Below are positions 8,101 to 16,726 of a stretch of DNA of 64,000 nt, in pieces. The notes beneath the pieces are model-generated. The model made no database searches. It saw nothing but the letters and a program-made list of their open reading frames with translations, and was not told the origin of the DNA. The stretch comes from UBA5704 sp036264355 (lineage in GTDB: Bacteria; Acidobacteriota; Thermoanaerobaculia; Multivoradales; UBA5704), in the NCBI GenBank assembly GCA_036264355.1, contig DATARD010000047.1, positions 1 through 64,000 of the forward strand, in the 5' to 3' direction. The position numbers and the translations under genes were made by a program. Each line of letters begins with the position of its first letter. The first letter of the stretch is position 1.

Positions 8101-11100
8101 CCGTTCAGACCACGTTACCCGCTGCGCAGGGCCTTTTCTACAAGATCGAGATCGACGTCACCGACCAGGCCGACCATACGACGGTGGCACAGAGCACGAA
8201 TCCTTTCTACATGGTCAACCCGGCGACGAGCGATTCGGTGCGGACCCTGATCTTGAGCAACCTGAAGCAGATGCGGCTCGCGGACGCCGACGCGTCGCGC
8301 CTCACCGCCAGCCTCTCCGACCTCGCCAACTTCGCCAACGCTCCGGGAGTGTGGTTCGACCTCCGCGGGAGCACCGTGGACAAGCATCTGCTCGACGCCT
8401 GGGGGAGCTGCCAGAGCTCCACACCTCCGACGTGTGACGCCGCGACGGCCAACGCTCTCGTCTCCGCGATCCGCGGCTACATCGGCGAGATCCTGCAGGC
8501 TTATCCCAAGCTCCGCTACGTGGTCCTCGTGGGCGACGACCGCGCCATTCCCTTCGCGCGCGTCAAGGACGGGACGACCGGGCCTGCCGAGCAGGACTAT
8601 GTTCCCGCGAACCTCACGGACGGGAGCACCGTCGGCTCGGCCCTGGAGAAGAACTTCTACCTGAGCGACGACGTCGTCGTCTCGCACAGCGGGGAACCCT
8701 TCCCAGAGGACGGCGTGGATCCCGTGTCCGGCGCGTTCCTCCCCGACCTCGCGGTCGGCCGCCTGGTCGAGACGCCCGAGGAGATCATCCAGACGATCAC
8801 CAACTTCATCCAGCAGAACGGGGTGCTCGACCTCACCCAGACCCCGAGCCCCAAGGTCCTCGTCACCGGGTACGACTTCCTGCTCGACTCGGCGCGGGCG
8901 ATCGCCAACGACTGGGACGCCGTGGACAGCGGTCTCCTCGGGGCCGACTGGACCGCGGAGAAACTGAAAGCGAAGCTGGCCAACGATCACCGGCTCTTTT
9001 TTCTGAACGGTCATGCGGCGCACTTCGCGGAAGGGGTACCGGGGACGAGCGACGCCAATATCCCGGGCCTGTCGGCGGCGGACATCGCGAGTCTGCCGGC
9101 GCCCGGCTTGAACGGTGGGGTCGTCTTCGCCGTCGGGTGCCATGGAGGGCTCACGGTCCCGGGGTCCACGGACGACAACAGTGCGGACCACTCCTTGGAC
9201 CTTCCCCAGACCTTCCTCCGCGAGGGGGCCGTCGCCTATGTCGCGAACTCGGGCTTCGGCTGGGGGTTGCAGGACGGGATCGGGTACTCCGAGCGGTTGA
9301 TCCAGCTCCTGTCCGACCAGATGCGGTCCGGCGGCACGATTGCGGTCGGCGACGCGGTCCGCGCCGCCAAGCTGAGCTACTTCCTCCAGCGCTTGGCGGC
9401 GGACAGCGCCTACGACCAGAAGGTGCTCTTCGAATGGACGCTCTTCGGCCTGCCGATGTACGCCGTGAAGACAGGGATCGCCGCGAAGAGCGCCTCCTCC
9501 TGGAGCCTCCCGCCCCGCAAGGAGGTTCCGGCGGTCGAGCACCTCGGCCCAGTCACCGTGACGCGGCGCCCCGCCACCCCGACGGCCAACGCGGTCCCGC
9601 CCCGCTTCCTGACCCAGCTCGACCTCGCGTTCGACTTCAGCGGAGGGAGCGTGTACAAGAAGCACAATGCCGCGGGGAACGACGTCACGGACTCGGGCTG
9701 CCCGCAGGATGCCAACGGCTGCTACTACACCCTGAACGGGCTCAGCACCGGGGCGGCCGGCCTGCCGATCCTTCCCTATTTCGTCTACGACTCGCGCCTC
9801 TCCGGGACGAGCCAGCATGGGGTTCTCTGGCTTGGGGGGAGCTACGTCGAGGAGACGGGGTGGAAGCCGGTCGTTGCCCAGCTCATCTCGAACAGCGGCG
9901 CTCAGACCTCCGGCGGCTCTCTGCCCTATCCTCTCCAGCCCCATCCGGTGTCCCAGGGCCGTCCGCGGCCCACGGGCGCCAACGCCTGCCCGGCGTCCGA
10001 CCTCGATCCCCAAAGCCTGGTCGTGGTCACCGGAGAGATCGCGAGCATGGGCACCCGGCACCGGCGTTTCGACCATTTCAACGCCGAGATTCTCTACTAC
10101 AACAACAACGACAGCCGGGAAAACTGCCAGCAGGAAGGGCCCGGCATCGCGGCCCCGGTCCAGCCGTACCACCAGGTGAACGGGTCCACCGTGACCTGGA
10201 GCGTCCCCGTCACCGCGGCGGGGGGCGCCGACGTCTGGCGGGTCCTCGTCCTCTACGACCTTGGCCCCGACTCCCAGGGAAGAGGAGCCTGGGCTCCGCT
10301 CGAGCTCGCGCCGGACGGCAGCGGCAACTGGACCGGTAGCCTCACTCTGCCCGCCGGAAGGGGACTCTCCTATCTGATCGAGGCGGTCAGCACGCATGGC
10401 AACGTTGGCTGGCTGGCGAGCGGCATCGAGGGCGTCTCCATCCCCACGCCGACGGCGGTGGGCGCGCCGCCCACCCCGACGATCGCCTCCCCTCTGCCCA
10501 CCGACACCTTCGGCGTCGGCGACACGGTCGTCCTTCAGGGGAGCGCCGTCGACGCGCAGGGCGGGGCGCTTCCGGACAGTGCTCTCTCCTGGACTGTCCT
10601 CCTGCACCAGGGGAGCCAGGTGCAGACGGTCTTCGGCCCGGCCTCGGGGGCGAGTGTCTCCTTCACCGCGCCGCCGCCGGCGAGCTTCGCCGCGGCCGTG
10701 GACGGCTATTTGGAGATTCAGCTCAAGGCGACCGACGCCATGGGGCAGTCGAACACCGTCAGCCAGCGGCTCGATCCCGCCCGGGTCGCCCTGACCTTCG
10801 CCACCCAGCCAGCGGGCCTGACCCTGACGATCAACGGCGCCGCCATGGTGGCGCCGCAGAGCGTCACCTCCTGGCGGGGCTACCCGATCGACCTTGCGGC
10901 GTCCACGCAGAGCGGAGCCGGCGGGCAGCGCTACGCCTTCCAATCCTGGTCGGACGGCGGAGGCTGGAGCCACACCCTGGTGACCCCGGCCGCCCCGGCG
11001 ACCGACACCGCCGTCTTCCTGCTCTCGCAGACGACCGGCCCCCTGTCCTTCTTCACCGTGCTGCCCTGCCGGGTGATCGACACGCGCCTTCCTCTGGGTC

Positions 11101-11414
11101 CGATGGGCAGCCCGTCCCTGAGCGCCGGCCAGGTTCGGTACTTCACTCTCCCCGGGGTCTGCAAGGTCCCGCAAACGGCGCGCGCGGTGGCGGTCAACGT
11201 CACCATCGTCAACCCGACTGGCACCGGCTATCTCACCATCCATCCGGCGGACCAGCCGGCGGCGCTGACCAGCGTCCTCAACTTCACGCCGGGGATGGTG
11301 CGGGCGAACAACGCCATCCTCTACCTGGGGGAAACCGGCACCTTCGCGGTGACCTTCGTCGGTTCGCCGGGGACGGTTGATTTCGTCGTGGATCTCGTGG
11401 GCTTCTTCGAGTGA
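5175..11414 (+). CDS. Giant secreted kelch/gingipain-type (C25) protein
   Basis: 2,079 residues. The ATG is preceded by AGGAGGG (5162-5168). Signal peptide at 1-24 ending AEA. Residues about 30-690 are at least a dozen kelch-type repeats with the phrase LLPSGKVLVTGG, which predicts one or two beta-propellers. An Ig-like segment follows (about 810-880; QWKKDGS, YSVVCRSSC). Residues about 1020-1435 form a peptidase C25 domain: LVGDDRAIPFAR, the catalytic His at 1280 in LNGHAAH and the catalytic Cys at 1322 in AVGCHGG. Beta-sandwich modules follow, then a C-terminal domain (about 1955-2079; CRVIDTR, ending VDLVGFFE). Probably an exported cell-surface or extracellular cysteine protease with adhesive repeats. 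No sortase or T9SS tail is obvious. Confidence 0.85.
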   Translation: MRRSWLAVLVAGGLALGAVGRAEAGWSTSPNVHLLTPREVHTSTLLLSGKVLVTGGITRLQGLRLASTSAAEVFDPLSGTWTYTGSLIESRAEHTATLLRSGKVLVVGGANVTPGQQNSALASAEIFDPAMGVFRSTGSLSTARAQHTATLLSDGKVLVVGGNDVSAITNPKNVTSAELYDPISETWSTVPLLPSIGGTHTATLLPATLAGEGRVLVASSVANNDPKMEMYTYNPNTGDWKLTRFSLQLQQVDTAILLPSSPTSGPKVLLVGGTKSEIWDPQSYREAAVVDHSYQSSTATLLPSGKVIFTGFSEGHTGNELYDPSSSVWTTPPDYSGALQGRAATLLPAGGALVTGGDYGDGVAIYEQPNGSWSYPVVSSPTADLSITFPSLLASGKAIALTVDGSSAKIGVLIFDEASETWSSGANAPQGLRGPNVRQSLLLPSGKLLVITNSHAWTYSGTEDAWTDAYDSADFESFTLLLSGKVLEIPAGSLKSSLLDPLTGNTQSTGSTHLARANPAATIVLSGKVLITGGALFATDDSVETYDPETAEWVTTGRLQNKRLDPTVTLLPSGKVLVLGGGDGQSLPAEIYDPTTGTSSSIASPSPPIQGSTLATVLPSGKVFVTYDGGIGMYNPTTGAWESVPAMSRFTIRSQVLLGSGKVLALGSTAGEIAIYDPNPQAIPSRTSITSITTSTTTPLPSQAAPVLTYHDPLVLEGIGFRGASEATHGATNSSAVDFPLVQLRSVDGRIVRFLAATQSDFSDTKVTLNDLPPGSLDPGFHLLSVIVAGETSDPVTVQVDCRVGAEAPVQQGSRITFGDSATFTANCAGAEHYQWKKDGSDLVGATGPSYTTPPITAADLGSNYSVVCRSSCDDVQNTAPSASIPLAVTDDTAPAAAVLSPNGGEIWVLSSASQTNTQTLTWSMSDNGLICKLVVNLLAVDANGKVQTTILLHSEDKGTACSFSNQVTTTFLTYTVQTTLPAAQGLFYKIEIDVTDQADHTTVAQSTNPFYMVNPATSDSVRTLILSNLKQMRLADADASRLTASLSDLANFANAPGVWFDLRGSTVDKHLLDAWGSCQSSTPPTCDAATANALVSAIRGYIGEILQAYPKLRYVVLVGDDRAIPFARVKDGTTGPAEQDYVPANLTDGSTVGSALEKNFYLSDDVVVSHSGEPFPEDGVDPVSGAFLPDLAVGRLVETPEEIIQTITNFIQQNGVLDLTQTPSPKVLVTGYDFLLDSARAIANDWDAVDSGLLGADWTAEKLKAKLANDHRLFFLNGHAAHFAEGVPGTSDANIPGLSAADIASLPAPGLNGGVVFAVGCHGGLTVPGSTDDNSADHSLDLPQTFLREGAVAYVANSGFGWGLQDGIGYSERLIQLLSDQMRSGGTIAVGDAVRAAKLSYFLQRLAADSAYDQKVLFEWTLFGLPMYAVKTGIAAKSASSWSLPPRKEVPAVEHLGPVTVTRRPATPTANAVPPRFLTQLDLAFDFSGGSVYKKHNAAGNDVTDSGCPQDANGCYYTLNGLSTGAAGLPILPYFVYDSRLSGTSQHGVLWLGGSYVEETGWKPVVAQLISNSGAQTSGGSLPYPLQPHPVSQGRPRPTGANACPASDLDPQSLVVVTGEIASMGTRHRRFDHFNAEILYYNNNDSRENCQQEGPGIAAPVQPYHQVNGSTVTWSVPVTAAGGADVWRVLVLYDLGPDSQGRGAWAPLELAPDGSGNWTGSLTLPAGRGLSYLIEAVSTHGNVGWLASGIEGVSIPTPTAVGAPPTPTIASPLPTDTFGVGDTVVLQGSAVDAQGGALPDSALSWTVLLHQGSQVQTVFGPASGASVSFTAPPPASFAAAVDGYLEIQLKATDAMGQSNTVSQRLDPARVALTFATQPAGLTLTINGAAMVAPQSVTSWRGYPIDLAASTQSGAGGQRYAFQSWSDGGGWSHTLVTPAAPATDTAVFLLSQTTGPLSFFTVLPCRVIDTRLPLGPMGSPSLSAGQVRYFTLPGVCKVPQTARAVAVNVTIVNPTGTGYLTIHPADQPAALTSVLNFTPGMVRANNAILYLGETGTFAVTFVGSPGTVDFVVDLVGFFE

Positions 11415-11472
11415 GCTGGAATCCAGGTGCCACCCGGGGGCGACCCTGGCCCGCGTGATATATGCTCTCGGC

Positions 11473-13923
11473 ATGAGCATGAGCGGATGGAAGCAGATGC
11501 TGCGAAGACTGGTGCGGGAGCCCGGCTTCTCGACCATCACTGTGCTGACCCTGGCCCTCGCCCTGGCGGCGGTGGTCACGTTGTTCACCCTGGTCAACGC
11601 CGTGCTGCTGCGCCAGTTGCCGTACCCGGGGTCCGCCCGCCTGGTGGAGGTCAGCCACGCCGTCCCGGGCCTCAAGATCGATAAGCTGGACATGTCGACG
11701 CGGCTGTATCTCCATTACCTGGAGCGCAGCAAGACCCTCGCCGGAATCGCCCTCTGGAACAGCGCCGACTTCACCCTCACCGGCGACCAGGAGCCGGTTC
11801 GCATGCCCGGGGCGGTGGTCACTCCCTCCACGTTCCGCATCCTGGGGGTCAAGCCGGAGCTCGGCCGGGCCTTCAGCGAAGAAGAAGGACGGCCCGGCGG
11901 CACCTCGGTGGTGATCCTCAGCCATGACCTGTGGCAGAGCCGCTATGGGAGCGATGCCGACATCCTCGGCCGGACGCTCCAGGTCAACGGCACGCCGCGC
12001 CAGGTGGTGGGAGTGATGCCGGCCGGCTTCGGCTTCCCCAGCCCCACGACCGAGCTGTGGGTGCCGCGGATGCTCGATCCCAGCAAGGCACGGCTGGGCT
12101 ACTTCCAGGATCACGCCATCGCCCGCATCCGCAGCCAGGTCACGCTCGAGGCGGCACAGACCGAGCTCGTGCAGCTCACCCGCGACCTGGTGGGCGCCTT
12201 CCCGGACGAGGAGGCGGCGAAGCCGCTCCAGGACGGGGGCTTTCGTCCGATGCTCAAGACCCTCCTGGAGAACGCCGTCGGCCAGGTGCGGCCGGTGCTG
12301 TGGACGCTGCTTGCCGCGGCCGGGCTGATCCTCGCCATCGCCTGCGCCAACGTCGCCAATCTGTTCCTGGTGCGCTTCGAAGAGCGCTCCGGCGAGCTGG
12401 CGGTCCGCGGCGCCCTGGGGGCGAGCCGCGGCCGGCTGGTGGGTGGGCTCTTCGCCGAGGGGCTGGCTCTCGCTGTCCTCGCCGGTGGGGTGGCCGTGGT
12501 CCTGGCCTGGGGGACCTTGCGCCTGGTGGTCCGGTTCGGCGCGGGCACGGTGCCGCGTCTGCACGAGGTGGGCATCGACGCCGTGGCGGTGCTGTTCACC
12601 TTCGGCGCGGCGCTCCTGGCGGCGGTCCTGGCGTGTCTCTTGCCGGCCTTGCGAGCGAGCCGCATCGACCTCGCGGACGTGGGGCGCGACGGCGGCCGCG
12701 CCTCCGCCGGCCTCGAACGGCACCGCCTGCGCTATGCCCTGGTGGCGGCCCAGGTCGCCTTGGGGATCGTGCTGCTGGTGGCTTGCGGGCTGGTGGTGCG
12801 GAGCCTCCTGGCCTTGCAGAAGGTCGATCCCGGGTTCAGGACGAGCGGCGCGACGACCTTCCAACTGTTCCTGCCGGCCGCGACGTATCCTGATGCGCAA
12901 GCCCGGGTGCGCTTCGTGGAGAAGACCCTGGACGGGCTGGCGGCGCTGCCGGGGGTCAGGGCGGTGGGCCTGGCCAGCTACCTGCCGCTGTCCGACGACC
13001 CGAGCGGCTCCGCGTTCGTGGTGGAGGAGCTCCCCCTGGGGCCGGGAGAGGTGCCGCCGTTCTTGATGGAGACGAACGTCAGCGCCGGCTACTTCGCCGC
13101 CCTGGGCATCCCGCTCCTGGAAGGACGGACCTTCGAGCCCGACGACTACCGCAATCGCCTGGGTCACATCGTGATCAGCCAATCGGTGGCTCGCCGCTAC
13201 TGGCCGAAGGGCAGCGCGCTGGGCAAGCGGATGAAGTCGTGGTCGCCGAAGGCGGAACAGAAGGGCTGGTACACGGTGGTCGGGGTGGTGGGCGACGTGC
13301 GTCTGAAGGGCCTCGACCAGGAGCCGGTGGACCTGGTCTACGAGCCCCTCCTGGGTCTCGCCGACGGCAGCAAGGACCTCCGTTCCAGTCTCTCCTTCGT
13401 GGTCGCGAGCAGCCTGCCGGCGGCGTCTCTGACACCGTCCCTGCGCAATATCGTACACGGCGCCGACCCCAACCTGCCGATCACCCAGGTGCGGACGGTG
13501 GACAGCCTGGTGCACGACTCCTGGGCCCGCATGGCGTTCACCGTCACGGTGCTGCTGCTGGCGTCGCTGATGGCGCTGGTGATCGCGGCGGTGGGGCTCT
13601 ATGGGGTGGTGTCGTACCTCGTGACCCGGCGCACCCGGGAGCTCGGCATCCGCATGGCCCTGGGGGCCGACGGCGGCCGCATTCGCCGGCTGGTCCTCGG
13701 TCATGGGCTTCTGGTCGCCGGCCTCGGCATCCTCGCCGGCGTGCTTCTGGCTTTGGCTTCCACCCGGCTGCTGGCGTCGCTGCTGTTCCAGGTGGGGAGC
13801 CGGGATCCGCTGACGTTTGTTCTCGCGGCCCTGGTGCTTCTCCTGGTCGCTGCCGCGGCCTCTTACTTGCCTGCCGCACGTGCTGCCCGCACGGCTCCTG
13901 CCGAGGCTTTGCGCTCGACGTAG
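11473..13923 (+). CDS. ADOP/MacB-like ABC permease (orphan)
   Basis: 816 residues. N-terminal membrane helix (about 20-42), a periplasmic MacB-type core domain (about 50-250), three helices with the FtsX signature around 290-420, a second periplasmic domain (about 460-670) and a terminal FtsX block (about 690-810, ending ARTAPAEALRST). This duplicated permease layout is the acidobacterial duplicated orphan permease family. No ATPase is encoded beside it, which is usual for the family; the energising ATPase and substrate are unknown. I chose the ATG at 11473 because the protein begins SGWKQMLRRLVREPGF there, as in relatives. No Shine-Dalgarno site is visible. Confidence 0.85.
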   Translation: MSMSGWKQMLRRLVREPGFSTITVLTLALALAAVVTLFTLVNAVLLRQLPYPGSARLVEVSHAVPGLKIDKLDMSTRLYLHYLERSKTLAGIALWNSADFTLTGDQEPVRMPGAVVTPSTFRILGVKPELGRAFSEEEGRPGGTSVVILSHDLWQSRYGSDADILGRTLQVNGTPRQVVGVMPAGFGFPSPTTELWVPRMLDPSKARLGYFQDHAIARIRSQVTLEAAQTELVQLTRDLVGAFPDEEAAKPLQDGGFRPMLKTLLENAVGQVRPVLWTLLAAAGLILAIACANVANLFLVRFEERSGELAVRGALGASRGRLVGGLFAEGLALAVLAGGVAVVLAWGTLRLVVRFGAGTVPRLHEVGIDAVAVLFTFGAALLAAVLACLLPALRASRIDLADVGRDGGRASAGLERHRLRYALVAAQVALGIVLLVACGLVVRSLLALQKVDPGFRTSGATTFQLFLPAATYPDAQARVRFVEKTLDGLAALPGVRAVGLASYLPLSDDPSGSAFVVEELPLGPGEVPPFLMETNVSAGYFAALGIPLLEGRTFEPDDYRNRLGHIVISQSVARRYWPKGSALGKRMKSWSPKAEQKGWYTVVGVVGDVRLKGLDQEPVDLVYEPLLGLADGSKDLRSSLSFVVASSLPAASLTPSLRNIVHGADPNLPITQVRTVDSLVHDSWARMAFTVTVLLLASLMALVIAAVGLYGVVSYLVTRRTRELGIRMALGADGGRIRRLVLGHGLLVAGLGILAGVLLALASTRLLASLLFQVGSRDPLTFVLAALVLLLVAAAASYLPAARAARTAPAEALRST

Positions 13924-13940
13924 GGGGCGGCCCAGGGATC

Positions 13941-15995
13941 ATGAAGCTCGACACCGAATTCATACAGTTGCCCTGGCGCTTCGACGCCGGACGGTTGGCC
14001 GCCGAGGTGGCGGCGCTCCCCGAGGAGGCCTGGCGCCCGCACCCCCAGGGGCATCCCGGCAATTCGGCGCTGCCGCTGGTGGCGGCCGGCGGCGACCCGG
14101 CCAACGACGCCACCAAGGGGCCGATGCGGCCGACGCCGCACCTCGCGCGCCTCCCCTGCCTGCGCCAGGCGCTCGCCGCCTTCGGCACCGTCCTCGGCCG
14201 CACTCGCCTGATGCGGCTCGACGGCGACGCCGAGGCGACGCTCCATACCGACACCAACTATTACTGGTTCGAGCGCGTGCGCATCCACCTGCCGCTGGTC
14301 ACCGACCCGGCGGTGCGCTTCCTCTGCGGCGCGCGTGAGCTCCACATGGCGGCGGGCGAGGTGTGGATCTTCGACACCTGGCAGACCCACAACGTGGTGA
14401 GCCCGAACCCCACCCGCCGCATCCACCTGGTGGCCGACAGCGTCGGCTCTGCCTCGTTCTGGGCCGCGGTGGCCCGCGGCCGGCGGCCGTTCGCGGCGGA
14501 CGGGCCGGCGGCCTTCGAGCCGCGCTTCGTCCCCTTCGACCCCGCCGCCGAGCCGGAGCTCGCCTTCGAGACGGTCAACCAGCCGGTGGTGATGTCGCCC
14601 TGGGAGCAGGGCGAGGTCCTGCGCTTCGTCCGCCGCGAGCTCGCGGCCGGGGACAACCCGCGGCCGCTGGCCGGCGAGCTCACCGTCCTGCTCGCCGAAT
14701 TCGCGCGGGCCTGGCGGGCCCTGTGGGCGGCACACGGCGCCGCGCCCGACGGCTGGCCGGCCTTCCGCGAGCGCCTCGACCGCCTGGCGGCGGGGCTTGT
14801 CCGCTTCGAGGGGCAGTTGCGGCTCGCCAGCGGCTCCGAGGCGGTCGAGATCGTCCGCCAGCTCGCCATCCGCCCGGCCTTGAACCCGGAGCTCGCGCCG
14901 CCGGCCGTGGCGCCGGTGGCCGGGCCGGCCGGCCAGGCCGGCGACGATCCTGGCGCCTTCCGCACCGTCTATTCCCCGGGCTTCGCCGGCATCCTGGAAG
15001 GGCTCGGCGTCTCGCTCCTGGTGTCGACCTACCAGAGCGGCCGCCTGATTGCCGTCCGCGCGGACGGCCAGGGCGGCTTGAACACCCACCTCCGCGCCTT
15101 CCCGAGCCCGATGGGGATCGCGGTGACGCCGGCCGGTTTCATCCTGGGCACCGAGCGCCACGTCTGGGAGCTCGCCAACCAGCCGGAGGTGGGGAAAAAG
15201 CTCCAGCCGCACGGCAAGCACGACGCCTGCTACCTGCTGCGCAAGGTGCACGTCACCGGCGACATCCGGGTGCACGAGCTGGCGGTGGGGCAGGACGGCC
15301 TCTTGATGATCAACACCCGCTTCTCCTGCCTGGCCGGCCTCGATGCCGACAACAGCTTCGTGCCGCGCTGGCGGCCGCCGTTCGTGACCGCCCTCTCGCC
15401 CGACGACCGCTGTCACCTGAACGGCCTCGCGATGATCGACGGCCGGCCCCGCTTCGTCACCGCCCTGGGCGCCACCGACACGCCACTGGGGTGGCGGGAG
15501 GGGAGGGCCGACGGCGGCGTGCTGGTCGACGTGCCGAGCGGCGAGATCCTGCTCTCGGGGCTCTCGGTGCCGCACTCGCCGCGCTGGTATGGCGGCCGGC
15601 TGTGGGTGCTCGAATCCGGCAAGGGGGAGGTCGGGGTGGCCGACCTCGACCACGGCCGGGTCGAGTGCCTGGCCCGGCTCCCCGGCTTTACCCGCGGCCT
15701 GGCCTTCGCCGGCCGCTACGCCTTCGTCGGGCTGTCCCAGGTCCGCGAGTCGAACCTCTTCGTCGGGCTGCCGCTTGCCGAGCGCGCCGACGAGTTGCGC
15801 TGCGGCGTCTGGGTGCTCGATCTCGGCAGCGGCACGCTCGCCGCCTTCCTGCGCTTCGAGGGGCTGGTGCAGGAGATCTTCGACCTCCAGATCCTCCCTG
15901 CCCGCTATCCCGAGATCGTCGAGCCCGACTCCGACCTGCTGGCCGACGCCTTCACCCTGCCGGCGGCGCCGCTGGCCGAGGTGGCGCCGGGGTAG
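13941..15995 (+). CDS. Fusion of 2OG-type hydroxylase domain and TIGR03032 propeller
   Basis: 684 residues. The N-terminal third looks like an aspartyl/asparaginyl beta-hydroxylase-type cupin: iron ligands His102 and Asp104 (LHTDTNYYWF) and His150 (WQTHNVV), with a following Arg (NPTRRIHLVAD) placed to bind 2-oxoglutarate. From about residue 330 onward the protein matches the TIGR03032 family: VSTYQSGRLIAVR, SPMGIAVTPAGFILGT, HLNGLAMIDGRPRFVTALG, SGLSVPHSPRWYGGRLWVLESG. That is a propeller-like domain of unknown function. The start lies 17 nt after the permease stop, so the two may be cotranscribed. The family often occurs near TPR proteins; substrate unknown. Confidence 0.75.
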   Translation: MKLDTEFIQLPWRFDAGRLAAEVAALPEEAWRPHPQGHPGNSALPLVAAGGDPANDATKGPMRPTPHLARLPCLRQALAAFGTVLGRTRLMRLDGDAEATLHTDTNYYWFERVRIHLPLVTDPAVRFLCGARELHMAAGEVWIFDTWQTHNVVSPNPTRRIHLVADSVGSASFWAAVARGRRPFAADGPAAFEPRFVPFDPAAEPELAFETVNQPVVMSPWEQGEVLRFVRRELAAGDNPRPLAGELTVLLAEFARAWRALWAAHGAAPDGWPAFRERLDRLAAGLVRFEGQLRLASGSEAVEIVRQLAIRPALNPELAPPAVAPVAGPAGQAGDDPGAFRTVYSPGFAGILEGLGVSLLVSTYQSGRLIAVRADGQGGLNTHLRAFPSPMGIAVTPAGFILGTERHVWELANQPEVGKKLQPHGKHDACYLLRKVHVTGDIRVHELAVGQDGLLMINTRFSCLAGLDADNSFVPRWRPPFVTALSPDDRCHLNGLAMIDGRPRFVTALGATDTPLGWREGRADGGVLVDVPSGEILLSGLSVPHSPRWYGGRLWVLESGKGEVGVADLDHGRVECLARLPGFTRGLAFAGRYAFVGLSQVRESNLFVGLPLAERADELRCGVWVLDLGSGTLAAFLRFEGLVQEIFDLQILPARYPEIVEPDSDLLADAFTLPAAPLAEVAPG

Positions 15996-16013
15996 GAGAA
16001 CGTCCGGGCCCGA

Positions 16014-16048
16014 GGCTCCGGTCGGCACCCTTGCCGCCGGCCGGAGCC
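16014..16048. terminator. Bidirectional terminator between convergent genes
   Basis: GGCTCCGG at 16014-16021 pairs with CCGGAGCC at 16041-16048, with further GC pairing inside the loop. It lies in the 71-bp gap between the convergent hydroxylase fusion and the first cyclase gene, so it can stop transcription from both sides. Confidence 0.6.
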
Positions 16049-16066
16049 GCAGGTCATTGCCGGTGA

Positions 16067-16588
16067 TCAGATGCTCAGGTTGGGGACGATTTCATGCAAG
16101 GGCTTGACCGCGCCGAGCTGCCGCAGCAGGCCGAGGCTGTCCATCTCCAGCCAGCCGGCAGTGAGGGTGCCCTCCACCGGCCCACTCACGGCGAGGCCGT
16201 TGACAGTGCCGGTCGGCACCGGCTCGCCGTGCGGGCCGGTGTAGAGGCCGATGGCGGAGAGGGTGACGTAGTTGCCGGTCGGCTGGATGCCGAGGAACGG
16301 GCCGGTGTGCTGGCCGCGCAGGGTCCAGCGGATGGTGACCTCGGCTGCACCGCTCGCGGTCTCGGCGCCGAAGAGGTCGTTGACCTCCAGCTCGAAGCCG
16401 GGGAAGCCCTGGTGGAATTCGCGTGAGAACTGCTTGATACCCTCGGGGCCCGGCGCGAAGCCCGGGAAGGGGTACTGGAAGCGGAAGTCCTCGGTCAGGA
16501 TCTCGTCCGCGAGGTCATAGTTGCCGTCACGGAAAACCTGTGTGAACAACTTCTCGACTGCCTGGGTGCTCGCCTGAACATTGGCCAT
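16067..16588 (-). CDS. SnoaL-like ester cyclase/NTF2-fold protein, copy 1
   Basis: 173 residues. A SnoaL/NTF2-type small alpha+beta barrel: helix TQAVEKLFTQVFRDGNYDLAD, then ILTEDFRFQYPFPG, then IKQFSREFHQGFPGFELEVNDLF, then strand WTLRGQHTGPFLGIQPTG. These are the usual landmarks of SnoaL-like polyketide cyclases and related proteins. GAAGGAGC precedes the ATG. It is one of three close paralogs on this strand (16067, 18106, 18698). Copies 1 and 3 also share about 120 bp of upstream DNA, including a CCTCA-TGAGG hairpin, so they arose by recent duplication. A catalytic role is not certain, because many family members are non-enzymatic ligand-binding proteins. Confidence 0.75.
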   Translation of the reverse strand: MANVQASTQAVEKLFTQVFRDGNYDLADEILTEDFRFQYPFPGFAPGPEGIKQFSREFHQGFPGFELEVNDLFGAETASGAAEVTIRWTLRGQHTGPFLGIQPTGNYVTLSAIGLYTGPHGEPVPTGTVNGLAVSGPVEGTLTAGWLEMDSLGLLRQLGAVKPLHEIVPNLSI

Positions 16589-16726
16589 GTCGCCTGCTCC
16601 TTCAGAGAACAGCGTTTCTCGAAAAGGCCCCCCTCACGCTGAGGGACGCCTCGATCCACGGAATTGGCAATGAGAGATTCGTGACCATAAAGGTATCGTT
16701 CATGGTAAGCGCGACCCGGGTGCGGG

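Noticed and set aside
8115..11693. 1,192-residue open frame on the minus strand across the C25 gene
   Set aside because: It is antisense to a protein with clear domains and an intact catalytic site. Long antisense frames are common in GC-rich DNA.
11284..13704. 806-residue minus-strand frame
   Set aside because: Antisense to the FtsX-type permease; low-complexity His/Arg/Gln composition and no domain.
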